NCBI RefSeq assembly: GCF_910589235.1
Contig: NW_025813664.1
Coordinates: forward strand, 223,176-287,175
Length of the DNA: 64,000 bases
Direction of reading: 5' to 3'
Source: Vespa crabro
Lineage: Eukaryota > Arthropoda > Insecta > Hymenoptera > Vespidae
In this document: positions 12,661 through 25,608 of the stretch, piece after piece
Position numbering within the stretch: the stretch's first letter is position 1
Layout: each line of letters starts with the position of its first letter
Program-made: the position numbers and the translations under genes
The notes under the pieces: generated by a model
Databases searched by the model: none
Told to the model about the DNA's origin: nothing
Seen by the model: the letters and a program-made list of their open reading frames with translations, nothing else

Positions 12661-13341
12661 TTGCATTTCATAAGATCAAACATCTATTTTATATTGGAAT
12701 CAAAGTTTTTAACATTCTTTCATATCGTATATACGATTTTTCGCTCATATACGCGTATCGTCGAAAAACAAAACTTGAAATCTCGTTCAATTTCAATGAT
12801 TTTATATTCTATCGATGCAGAATAAAGAATATAACAAGAATATAACGTTTTTACTATGTTTAAATACGCGTTTTCATATGATAATTGTCGAAAAACGTAA
12901 TCGACATACGCGAATTTCGGTATATGCGAAGATAAAATCGTGAAATCTTTAATAATACTTGTGCCACAGTTAGAAAAATGTTACCAATCGATTCAGAACA
13001 TTGCATTTCATAAGATCAAACATCTATTTTATATTGGAATCAAAGTTTTTAACATTCTTTCATATCGTATATACGATTTTTCGCTCATATACGCGTATCG
13101 TCGAAAAACGAAAACTTGAAATCTCGTTCAATTTCAATGATTTTATATTCTATCGATGCAGAATAATGAATATAACAAGAATATAACGTTTTTACTATGT
13201 TTAAATACGAGTTTTCATATGATAATTGTCGAAAAACGTAATCGACATACGCGAATTTCGGTATATGCGAAGATAAAATCGTGAAATCTTTAATAATACT
13301 TGTGCCACAGTTAGAAAAATGTTACCAATCGATTCAGAACA
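12661..13341 (+). repeat. 340-bp unit followed by class M unit
   Basis: The 12661 unit lacks one G in AAAAACGAAAAC and is 340 bp. The 13001 unit has AATAATGAAT and ACGAG. This pair, in this order, recurs at 17768, 20495 and 42297, so it is a stable two-unit signature that has been copied as one piece. Confidence 0.9.
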
Positions 13342-13682
13342 TTGCATTTCATAAGATCAAACATCTATTTTATATTGGAATCAAAGTTTTTAACATTCTT
13401 TCGTATCGTATATACGATTTTTCGCTCATATACGCGTATCGTCGAAAAACGAAAACTTGAAATCTCGTTCAATTTCAATGATTTTATATTCTATCGATGC
13501 AGAATAAAGAATATAACAAGAATATAACGTTTTTACTATGTTTAAATACGCGTTTTCATATGATAATTGTCGAAAAACGTAATCGACATACGCGAATTTC
13601 GGTATATGCGAAGATAAAATCGTGAAATCTTTAATAATACTTGTGCCACAGTTAGAAAAATGTTACCAATCGATTCAGAACA

Positions 13683-14698
13683 TTGCATTTCATAAGATCA
13701 AACATCTATTTTATATTGGAATCTAAGTTTTTAACATTCTTTCATATCGTATTTTTCGCTCATATACGCGTATCGTCGAAAAACGAAAACTTGAAATCTC
13801 GTTCAATTTCAATGATTTTATATTCTATCGATGCAGAATAAAGAATATAACAAGAATATAACGTTTTTACTATGTTTAAATACGCGTTTTCATATGATAA
13901 TTGTCGAAAAACGTAATCGACATACGCGAATTTCGGTATATGCGAAGATAAAATCGTGAAATCTTTAATAATACTTGTGCCACAGTTAGAAAAATGTTAC
14001 CAATCGATTCAGAACATTGCATTTCATAAGATCAAACATCTATTTTATATTGGAATCAAAGTTTTTAACATTCTTTCATATCGTATATACGATTTTTCGC
14101 TCATATACGCGTATCGTCGAAAAACGAAAACTTGAAATCTCGTTCAATTTCAATGATTTTATATTCTATCGATGCAGAATAAAGAATATAACAAGAATAT
14201 AACGTTTTTACTATGTTTAAATACGCGTTTTCATATGATAATTGTCGAAAAACGTAATCGACATACGCGAATTTCGGTATATGCGAAGATAAAATCGTGA
14301 AATCTTTAATAATACTTGTGCCACAGTTAGAAAAATGTTACCAATCGATTCAGAACATTGCATTGCATAAGATCAAACATCTATTTTATATTGGAATCAA
14401 AGTTTTTAACATTCTTTCATATCGTATATACGATTTTTCGCTCATATACGCGTATCGTCGAAAAACGAAAACTTGAAATCTCGTTCAATTTCAATGATTT
14501 TATATTCTATCGATGCAGAATAAAGAATATAACAAGAATATAACGTTTTTACTATGTTTAAATACGCGTTTTCATATGATAATTGTCGAAAAACGTAATC
14601 GACATACGCGAATTTCGGTATATGCGAAGATAAAATCGTGATATCTTTAATAATACTTGTGCCACAGTTAGAAAAATGTTACCAATCGATTCAGAACA
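13683..14698 (+). repeat. Three-unit block with 334-bp unit and class H
   Basis: The first unit (13683-14016) is 334 bp because one arm of the 14-bp palindrome is missing; the surviving arm is at 13746-13752. It also has GAATCTAAG. The second unit (14017) is plain. The third (14358) is class H and ends with GTGATATCT near 14640. The same series, also 1,016 bp long, occurs at 35157-36172, 21,474 bp away. Confidence 0.85.
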
Positions 14699-17600
14699 TT
14701 GCATTTCATAAGATCAAACATCTATTTTATATTGGAATCAAAGTTTTTAACATTCTTTCATATCGTATATACGATTTTTCGCTCATATACGCGTATCGTC
14801 GAAAAACGAAAACTTGAAATCTCGTTCAATTTCAATGATTTTATATTCTATCGATGCAGAATAAAGAATATAACAAGAATATAACGTTTTTACTATGTTT
14901 AAATACGCGTTTTCATATGATAATTGTCGAAAAACGTAATCGACATACGCGAATTTCGGTATATGCGAAGATAAAATCGTGATATCTTTAATAATACTTG
15001 TGCCACAGTTAGAAAAATGTTTCCAATCGATTCAGAACATTGCATTTCATAAGATCAAACATCTATTTTATATTGGAATCAAAGTTTTTAACATTCTTTC
15101 ATATCGTATATACGATTTTTCGCTCATATACGCGTATCGTCGAAAAACGAAAACTTGAAATCTCGTTCAATTTCAATGATTTTATATTCTATCGATGCAG
15201 AATAAAGAATATAACAAGAATATAACGTTTTTACTATGTTTAAATACGCGTTTTCATATGATAATTGTCGAAAAACGTAATCGACATACGCGAATTTCGG
15301 TATATGCGAAGATAAAATCGTGAAATCTTTAATAATACTTGTGCCACAGTTAGAAAAATGTTACCAATCGATTCAGAACATTGCATTTCATAAGATCAAA
15401 CATCTATTTTATATTGGAATCAAAGTTTTTAACATTCTATCATATCGTATATACGATTTTTCGCTCATATACGCGTATCGTCGAAAAATGAAAACTTGAA
15501 ATCTCGTTCAATTTCAATGATTTTATATTCTATCGATGCAGAATAAAGAATATAACAAGAATATAACGTTTTTACTATGTTTAAATACGCGTTTTCATAT
15601 GATAATTGTCGAAAAACGTAATCGACATACGCGAATTTCGGTATATGCGAAGATAAAATCGTGAAATCTTTAATAATACTTGTGCCACAGTTAGAAAAAT
15701 GTTACCAATCGATTCAGAACATTGCATTTCATAAGATCAAACATCTATTTTATATTGGAATCAAAGTTTTTAACATTCTTTCATATCGTATATACGATTT
15801 TTCGCTCATATACGCGTATCGTCGAAAAACGAAAACTTGAAATCTCGTTCAATTTCAATGATTTTATATTCTATCGATGCAGAATAAAGAATATAACAAG
15901 AATATAACGTTTTTACTATGTTTAAATACGCGTTTTCATATGATAATTGTCGAAAAACGTAATCGACATACGCGAATTTCGGTATATGCGAAGATAAAAT
16001 CAAGAAATCTTTAATAATACTTGTGCCACAGTTAGAAAAATGTTACCAATCGATTCAGAACATTGCATTTCATAAGATCAAACATCTATTTTATATTGGA
16101 ATCAAAGTTTTTAACATTCTTTCATATCGCATATACGATTTTTCGCTCATATACGCGTATCGTCGAAAAACGAAAACTTGAAATCTCGTTCAATTTCAAT
16201 GATTTTATATTCTATCGATGCAGAATAAAGAATATAACAAGAATATAACGTTTTTACTATGTTTAAATACGCGTTTTCATATGATAATTGTCGAAAAACG
16301 TAATCGACATACGCGAATTTCGGTATATGCGAAGATAAAATCGTGAAATCTTTAATAATACTTGTGCCACAGTTAGAAAAATGTTACCAATCGATTCAGA
16401 ACATTGCATTTCATAAGATCAAACATCTATTTTATATTGGAATCAAAGTTTTTAACATTCTTTCATATCGTATATACGATTTTTCGCTCATATACGCGTA
16501 TCGTCGAAAAACGAAAACTTGAAATCTCGTTCAATTTCAATGATTTTATATTCTATCGATGCAGAATAAAGAATATAACAAGAATATAACGGTTTTACTA
16601 TGTTTAAATACGCGTTTTCATATGATAATTGTCGAAAAACGTAATCGACATACGCGAATTTCGGTATATGCGAAGATAAAATCGTGAAATCTTTAATAAT
16701 ACTTGTGCCACAGTTAGAAAAATGTTACCAATGGATTCAGAACATTGCATTTCATAAGATCAAACATCTATTTTATATTGCAATCAAAGTTTTTAACATT
16801 CTTTCATATCGTATATACGATTTTTCGCTCATATACGCGTATCGTCGAAAAACGAAAACTTGAAATCTCGTTCAATTTCAATGATTTTATATTCTATCGA
16901 TGCAGAATAAAGAATATAACAAGAATATAACGTTTTTACTATGTTTAAATACGCGTTTTCATATGATAATTGTCGAAAAACGTAATCGACATACGCGAAT
17001 TTCGGTATATGCGAAGATAAAATCGTGAAATCTTTAATAATACTTGTGCCACAGTTAGAAAAATGTTACCAATCGATTCAGAACATTGCATTTCATAAGA
17101 TCAAACATCTATTTTATATTGGAATCAAAGTTTTTAACATTCTTTCATATCGTATATACGATTTTTCGCTCATATACGCGTATCGTCGAAAAACGAAAAC
17201 TTGAAATCTCGTTCAATTTCAATGATTTTATATTCTATCGATGCAGAATAAAGAATATAACAAGAATATAACGTTTTTACTATGTTTAAATACGCGTTTT
17301 CATATGATAATTGTCGAAAAACGTAATCGACATACGCGAATTTCGGTATATGCGAAGATAAAATCGTGAAATCTTTAATAATACTTGTGCCACAGTTAGA
17401 AAAATGTTACCAATCGATTCAGAACATTGCATTTCATAAGATCAAACATCTATTTTATATTGGAATCAAAGTTTTTAACATTCTTTCATATCGTATATAC
17501 GATTTTTCGCTCATATACGCGTATCGTCGAAAAACGAAAACTTGAAATCTCGTTCAATTTCAATGATTTTATATTCTATCGATGCAGAATAAAGAATATA

Positions 17601-17767
17601 ACAAGAATATAACGTTTTTACTATGTTTAAATACGCGTTTTCATATGATAATTGTCGAAAAACGTAATCGACATACGCGAATTTCGGTATATGCGAAGAT
17701 AAAATCGTGAAATCTTTAATAATACTTGTGCCACAGTTAGAAAAATGTTACCAATCGATTCAGAACA
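14699..17767 (+). repeat. Nine 341-bp units with scattered variants
   Basis: Visible changes are GTGATATCT near 14980 and ATGTTTCCAATC near 15019; ATTCTATCAT and AAAAATGAAAAC in the 15381 unit; AAAATCAAGAAATC near 16000; GCATATACG in the 16063 unit; ACGGTTTTAC at 16404; then CAATGGATTC near 16733 with ATTGCAATC at 16745, a pair that recurs at 40919-40973. Confidence 0.9.
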
Positions 17768-20494
17768 TTGCATTTCATAAGATCAAACATCTATTTTATA
17801 TTGGAATCAAAGTTTTTAACATTCTTTCATATCGTATATACGATTTTTCGCTCATATACGCGTATCGTCGAAAAACAAAACTTGAAATCTCGTTCAATTT
17901 CAATGATTTTATATTCTATCGATGCAGAATAAAGAATATAACAAGAATATAACGTTTTTACTATGTTTAAATACGCGTTTTCATATGATAATTGTCGAAA
18001 AACGTAATCGACATACGCGAATTTCGGTATATGCGAAGATAAAATCGTGAAATCTTTAATAATACTTGTGCCACAGTTAGAAAAATGTTACCAATCGATT
18101 CAGAACATTGCATTTCATAAGATCAAACATCTATTTTATATTGGAATCAAAGTTTTTAACATTCTTTCATATCGTATATACGATTTTTCGCTCATATACG
18201 CGTATCGTCGAAAAACGAAAACTTGAAATCTCGTTCAATTTCAATGATTTTATATTCTATCGATGCAGAATAATGAATATAACAAGAATATAACGTTTTT
18301 ACTATGTTTAAATACGAGTTTTCATATGATAATTGTCGAAAAACGTAATCGACATACGCGAATTTCGGTATATGCGAAGATAAAATCGTGAAATCTTTAA
18401 TAATACTTGTGCCACAGTTAGAAAAATGTTACCAATCGATTCAGAACATTGCATTTCATAAGATCAAACATCTATTTTATATTGGAATCAAAGTTTTTAA
18501 CATTCTTTCATATCGTATATACGATTTTTCGCTCATATACGCGTATCGTCGAAAAACGAAAGCTTGAAATCTCGTTCAATTTCAATGATTTTATATTCTA
18601 TCGATGCAGAATAAAGAATATAACAAGAATATAACGTTTTTACTATGTTTAAATACGCGTTTTCATATGATAATTGTCGAAAAACGTAATCGACATACGC
18701 GAATTTCGGTATATGCGAAGATAAAATCGTGAAATCTTTAATAATACTTGTGCCACAGTTAGAAAAAAGTTACCAATCGATTCAGAACATTGCATTTCAT
18801 AAGATCAAACATCTATTTTATATTGGAATCAAAGTTTTTAACATTCTTTCATATCGTATATACGATTTTTCGCTCATATACGCGTATCGTCGAAAAACGA
18901 AAACTTGAAATCTCGTTCAATTTCAATGATTTTATATTCTATCGATGCAGAATAAAGAATATAACAAGAATATAACGTTTTTACTATGTTTTAATACGCG
19001 TTTTCATATGATAATTGTCGAAAAACGTAATCGACATACGCGAATTCCGGTATATGCGAAGATAAAATCGTGAAATCTTTAATAATACTTGTGCCACAGT
19101 TAGAAAAATGTTACCAATCGATTCAGAACATTGCATTTCATAAGATCAAACATCTATTTTATATTGGAATCAAAGTTTTTAACATTCTTTCATATCGTAT
19201 ATACGATTTTTCGCTCATATACGCGTATCGTCGAAAAACGAAAACTTGAAATCTCGTTCAATTTCAATGATTTTATATTCTATCGATGCAGAATAAAGAA
19301 TATAACAAGAATATAACGTTTTTACTATGTTTAAATACGCGTTTTCATATGATAATTGTCGAAAAACGTAATCGACATACGCGAATTTCGGTATATGCGA
19401 AGATAAAATCGTGAAATCTTTAATAATACTTGTGCCACAGTTAGAAAAATGTTACCAATCGATTCAGAACATTGCATTTCATAAGATCAAACATCTATTT
19501 TATATTGGAATCAAAGTTTTTAACATTCTTTCATATCGTATATACGATTTTTCGCTCATATACGCGTATCGTCGAAAAACGAAAACTTGTAATCTCGTTC
19601 AATTTCAATGATTTTATATTCTATCGATGCAGAATAAAGAATATAACAAGAATATAACGTTTTTACTATGTTTAAATACGCGTTTTCATATGATAATTGT
19701 CGAAAAACGTAATCGACATACGCGAATTTCGGTATATGCGAAGATAAAATCGTGAAATCTTTAATAATACTTGTGCCACAGTTAGAAAAATGTTACCAAT
19801 CGATTCAGAACATTGCATTTCATAAGATCAAACATCTATTTTATATTGGAATCAAAGTTTTTAACATTCTTTCATATCGTATATACGATTTTTCGCTCAT
19901 ATACGCGTATCGTCGAAAAACGAAAACTTGAAATCTCGTTCAATTTCAATGATTTTATATTCTATCGATGCAGAATAAAGAATATAACAAGAATATAACG
20001 TTTTTACTATGTTTAAATACGCGTTTTCATATGATAATTGTCGTAAAACGTAATCGACATACGCGAATTTCGGTATATGCGAAGATAAAATCGTGAAATC
20101 TTTAATAATACTTGTGCCACAGTTAGAAAAATGTTACCAATCGATTCAGAACATTGCATTTCATAAGATCGAACATCTATTTTATATTGGAATCAAAGTT
20201 TTTAACATTCTTTCATATCGTATATACGATTTTTCGCTCATATACGCGTATCGTCGAAAAACGAAAACTTGAAATCTCGTTCAATTTCAATGATTTTATA
20301 TTCTATCGATGCAGAATAAAGAATATAACAAGAATATAACGTTTTTACTATGTTTAAATACGCGTTTTCATATGATAATTGTCGAAAAACGTAATCGACA
20401 TACGCGAATTTCGGTATATGCGAAGATAAAATCGTGAAATCTTTAATAATACTTGTGCCACAGTTAGAAAAATGTTACCAATCGATTCAGAACA
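17768..20494 (+). repeat. Eight-unit higher-order repeat, copy 1 (2,727 bp)
   Basis: The units are a 340-bp unit (17768), class M with ACGAG (18108), GAAAGCTTG with AAAAAAGTT at its end (18449), TGTTTTAATACG plus AATTCCGG (18790), plain (19131), CTTGTAATC (19472), GTCGTAAAACG (19813) and GATCGAAC (20154). The first six match 20495-22539 in order and length, offset 2,727 bp. Confidence 0.9.
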
Positions 20495-22539
20495 TTGCAT
20501 TTCATAAGATCAAACATCTATTTTATATTGGAATCAAAGTTTTTAACATTCTTTCATATCGTATATACGATTTTTCGCTCATATACGCGTATCGTCGAAA
20601 AACAAAACTTGAAATCTCGTTCAATTTCAATGATTTTATATTCTATCGATGCAGAATAAAGAATATAACAAGAATATAACGTTTTTACTATGTTTAAATA
20701 CGCGTTTTCATATGATAATTGTCGAAAAACGTAATCGACATACGCGAATTTCGGTATATGCGAAGATAAAATCGTGAAATCTTTAATAATACTTGTGCCA
20801 CAGTTAGAAAAATGTTACCAATCGATTCAGAACATTGCATTTCATAAGATCAAACATCTATTTTATATTGGAATCAAAGTTTTTAACATTCTTTCATATC
20901 GTATATACGATTTTTCGCTCATATACGCGTATCGTCGAAAAACGAAAACTTGAAATCTCGTTCAATTTCAATGATTTTATATTCTATCGATGCAGAATAA
21001 TGAATATAACAAGAATATAACGTTTTTACTATGTTTAAATACGAGTTTTCATATGATAATTGTCGAAAAACGTAATCGACATACGCGAATTTCGGTATAT
21101 GCGAAGATAAAATCGTGAAATCTTTAATAATACTTGTGCCACAGTTAGAAAAATGTTACCAATCGATTCAGAACATTGCATTTCATAAGATCAAACATCT
21201 ATTTTATATTGGAATCAAAGTTTTTAACATTCTTTCATATCGTATATACGATTTTTCGCTCATATACGCGTATCGTCGAAAAACGAAAGCTTGAAATCTC
21301 GTTCAATTTCAATGATTTTATATTCTATCGATGCAGAATAAAGAATATAACAAGAATATAACGTTTTTACTATGTTTAAATACGCGTTTTCATATGATAA
21401 TTGTCGAAAAACGTAATCGACATACGCGAATTTCGGTATATGCGAAGATAAAATCGTGAAATCTTTAATAATACTTGTGCCACAGTTAGAAAAAAGTTAC
21501 CAATCGATTCAGAACATTGCATTTCATAAGATCAAACATCTATTTTATATTGGAATCAAAGTTTTTAACATTCTTTCATATCGTATATACGATTTTTCGC
21601 TCATATACGCGTATCGTCGAAAAACGAAAACTTGAAATCTCGTTCAATTTCAATGATTTTATATTCTATCGATGCAGAATAAAGAATATAACAAGAATAT
21701 AACGTTTTTACTATGTTTTAATACGCGTTTTCATATGATAATTGTCGAAAAACGTAATCGACATACGCGAATTCCGGTATATGCGAAGATAAAATCGTGA
21801 AATCTTTAATAATACTTGTGCCACAGTTAGAAAAATGTTACCAATCGATTCAGAACATTGCATTTCATAAGATCAAACATCTATTTTATATTGGAATCAA
21901 AGTTTTTAACATTCTTTCATATCGTATATACGATTTTTCGCTCATATACGCGTATCGTCGAAAAACGAAAACTTGAAATCTCGTTCAATTTCAATGATTT
22001 TATATTCTATCGATGCAGAATAAAGAATATAACAAGAATATAACGTTTTTACTATGTTTAAATACGCGTTTTCATATGATAATTGTCGAAAAACGTAATC
22101 GACATACGCGAATTTCGGTATATGCGAAGATAAAATCGTGAAATCTTTAATAATACTTGTGCCACAGTTAGAAAAATGTTACCAATCGATTCAGAACATT
22201 GCATTTCATAAGATCAAACATCTATTTTATATTGGAATCAAAGTTTTTAACATTCTTTCATATCGTATATACGATTTTTCGCTCATATACGCGTATCGTC
22301 GAAAAACGAAAACTTGTAATCTCGTTCAATTTCAATGATTTTATATTCTATCGATGCAGAATAAAGAATATAACAAGAATATAACGTTTTTACTATGTTT
22401 AAATACGCGTTTTCATATGATAATTGTCGAAAAACGTAATCGACATACGCGAATTTCGGTATATGCGAAGATAAAATCGTGAAATCTTTAATAATACTTG
22501 TGCCACAGTTAGAAAAATGTTACCAATCGATACAGAACA
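20495..22539 (+). repeat. Eight-unit higher-order repeat, copy 2 (six matching units)
   Basis: A 340-bp unit (20495), class M (20835), GAAAGCTTG with AAAAAAGTT (21176), TGTTTTAATACG plus AATTCCGG (21517), plain (21858) and CTTGTAATC (22199) repeat the series from 17768. The match stops at the end of the 22199 unit, where this copy has CGATACAG near 22529 and the following units lack the 19813 and 20154 markers. Confidence 0.9.
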
Positions 22540-25500
22540 TTGCATTTCATAAGATCAAACATCTATTTTATATTGGAATCAAAGTTTTTAACATTCTTTC
22601 ATATCGTATATACGATTTTTCGCTCATATACGCGTATCGTCGAAAAACGAAAACTTGAAATCTCGTTCAATTTCAATGATTTTATATTCTATCGATGCAG
22701 AATAAAGAATATAACAAGAATATAACGTTTTTACTATGTTTAAATACGCGTTTTCATATGATAATTGTCGAAAAACGTAATCGACATACGCGAATTTCGG
22801 TATATGCGAAGATAAAATCGTGAAATCTTTAATAATACTTGTGCCACAGTTAGAAAAATGTTACCAATCGATACAGAACATTGCATTTCATAAGATCAAA
22901 CATCTATTTTATATTGGAATCAAAGTTTTTAACATTCTTTCATATCGTATATACGATTTTTCGCTCATATACGCGTATCGTCGAAAAACGAAAACTTGAA
23001 ATCTCGTTCAATTTCAATGATTTTATATTCTATCGATGCAGAATAAAGAATATAACAAGAATATAACGTTTTTACTATGTTTAAATACGCGTTTTCATAT
23101 GATAATTGTCGAAAAACGTAATCGACATACGCGAATTTCGGTATATGCGAAGATAAAATCGTGAAATCTTTAATAATACTTGTGCCACAGTTAGAAAAAT
23201 GTTACCAATCGATTCAGAACATTGCATTTCATAAGATCAAACATCTATTTTATATTGGAATCAAAGTTTTTAACATTCTTTCATATCGTATATACGATTT
23301 TTCGCTCATATACGCGTATCGTCGAAAAACGAAAACTTGAAAACTCGTTCAATTTCAATGATTTTATATTCTATCGATGCAGAATAAAGAATATAACAAG
23401 AATATAACGTTTTTACTATGTTTAAATACGCGTTTTCATATGATAATTGTCGAAAAACGTAATCGACATACGCGAATTTCGGTATATGCGAAGATAAAAT
23501 CGTGAAATCTTTAATAATACTTGTGCCACAGTTAGAGAAATGTTACCAATCGATTCAGAACATTGCATTTCATAAGATCAAACATCTATTTTATATTGGA
23601 ATCAAAGTTTTTAACATTCTTTCATATCGTATATACGATTTTTCGCTCATATACGCGTATCGTCGAAAAACGAAAACTTGAAATCTCGTTCAATTTCAAT
23701 GATTTTATATTCTATCGATGCAGAATAAAGAATATAACAAGAATATAACGTTTTTACTATGTTTAAATACGCGTTTTCATATGATAATTGTCGAAAAACG
23801 TAATCGACATACGCGAATTTTGGTATATGCGAAGATAAAATCGTGAAATCTTTAATAATACTTGTGCCACAGTTAGAAAAATGTTACCAATCGATTCAGA
23901 ACATTGCATTTCATAAGATCAAACATCTATTTTATATTGGAATCAAAGTTTTTAACATTCTTTCATATCGTATATACGATTTTTCGCTCATATACGCGTA
24001 TCGTCGAAAAACGAAAACTTGAAATCTCGTTCAATTTCAATGATTTTATATTCTATCGATGCAGAATAAAGAATATAACAAGAATATAACTTTTTTACTA
24101 TGTTTAAATACGCGTTTTCATATGATAATTGTCGTAAAACGTAATCGACATACGCGAATTTCGGTATATGCGAAGATAAAATCGTGAAATCCTTAATAAT
24201 ACTTGTGCCACAGTTAGAAAAATGTTACCAATCGATTCAGAACATTGCATTTCATAAGATCAAACATCTATTTTATATTGGAATCAAAGTTTTTAACATT
24301 CTTTCATATCGTATATACGATTTTTCGCTCATATACGCGTATCGTAGAAAAACGAAAACTTGAAATCTCGTTCAATTTCAATGATTTTATATTCTATCGA
24401 TGCAGAATAAAGAATATAACAAGAATATAACGTTTTTACTATGTTTAAATACGCGTTTTCATATGATAATTGTCGAAAAACGTAATCGACATACGCGAAT
24501 TTCGGTATATGCGAAGATAAATTCGTGAAATCTTTAATAATACTTGTGCCACAGTTAGAAAAATGTTACCAATCGATTCAGAACATTGCATTTCATAAGA
24601 TCAAACATCTATTTTATATTGGAATCAAAGTTTTTAACATTCTTTCATATCGTATATACGATTTTTCGCTCATATACGCGTATCGTCGAAAAACGAAAAC
24701 TTGAAATCTCGTTCAATTTCAATGATTTTATATTCTATCGATGCAGAATAAAGAATATAACAAGAATATAACGTTTTTACTATGTTTAAATACGCGTTTT
24801 CATATGATAATTGTCGAAAAACGTAATCGACATACGCGAATTTCGGTATATGCGAAGATAAAATCGTGAAATCTTTAATAATACTTGTGCCACAGTTAGA
24901 AAAATGTTACCAATCGATTCAGAACATTGCATTTCATAAGATCAAACATCTATTTTATATTGGAATCAAAGTTTTTAACATTCTTTCATATCGTATATAC
25001 GATTTTTCGCTCATATACGCGTATCGTCGAAAAACGAAAACTTGAAATCTCGTTCAATTTCAATGATTTTATATTCTATCGATGCAGAATAAAGAATATA
25101 ACAAGAATATAACGTTTTTACTATGTTTAAATACGCGTTTTCATATGATAATTGTCGAAAAACGTAATCGACATACGCGAATTTCGGTATATGCGAAGAT
25201 AAAATCGTGAAATCTTTAATAATACTTGTGCCACAGTTAGAAAAATGTTACCAATCGATTCAGAACATTGCATTTCATAAGATCAAACATCTATTTTATA
25301 TTGGAATCAAAGTTTTTAACATTCTTTCATATCGTATATACGATTTTTCGCTCATATACGCGTATCGTCGAAAAACGAAAACTTGAAATCTCGTTCAATT
25401 TCAATGATTTTATATTCTATCGATGCAGAATAAAGAATATAACAAGAATATAACGTATTTACTATGTTTAAATACGCGTTTTCATATGATAATTGTCGAA

Positions 25501-25608
25501 AAACCTAATCGACATACGCGAATTTCGGTATATGCGAAGATAAAATCGTGAAATCTTTAATAATACTTGTGCCACAGTTAGAAAAATGTTACCAATCGAT
25601 TCAGAACA
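22540..25608 (+). repeat. Nine 341-bp units, first appearance of class A
   Basis: Markers in order are CGATACAG near 22871; GAAAACTCG at 23222 with GAGAAATG near 23536; AATTTTGGT near 23818; class A plus AACTTTTTTAC at 23904; TATCGTAGAAA and GATAAATTCG at 24245; two plain units; and ACGTATTTAC plus AAACCTA at 25268, the latter combination also found at 46388. Class A with GTCGTAAAAC and AAATCCTTA together is not seen left of 23904. Confidence 0.9.
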
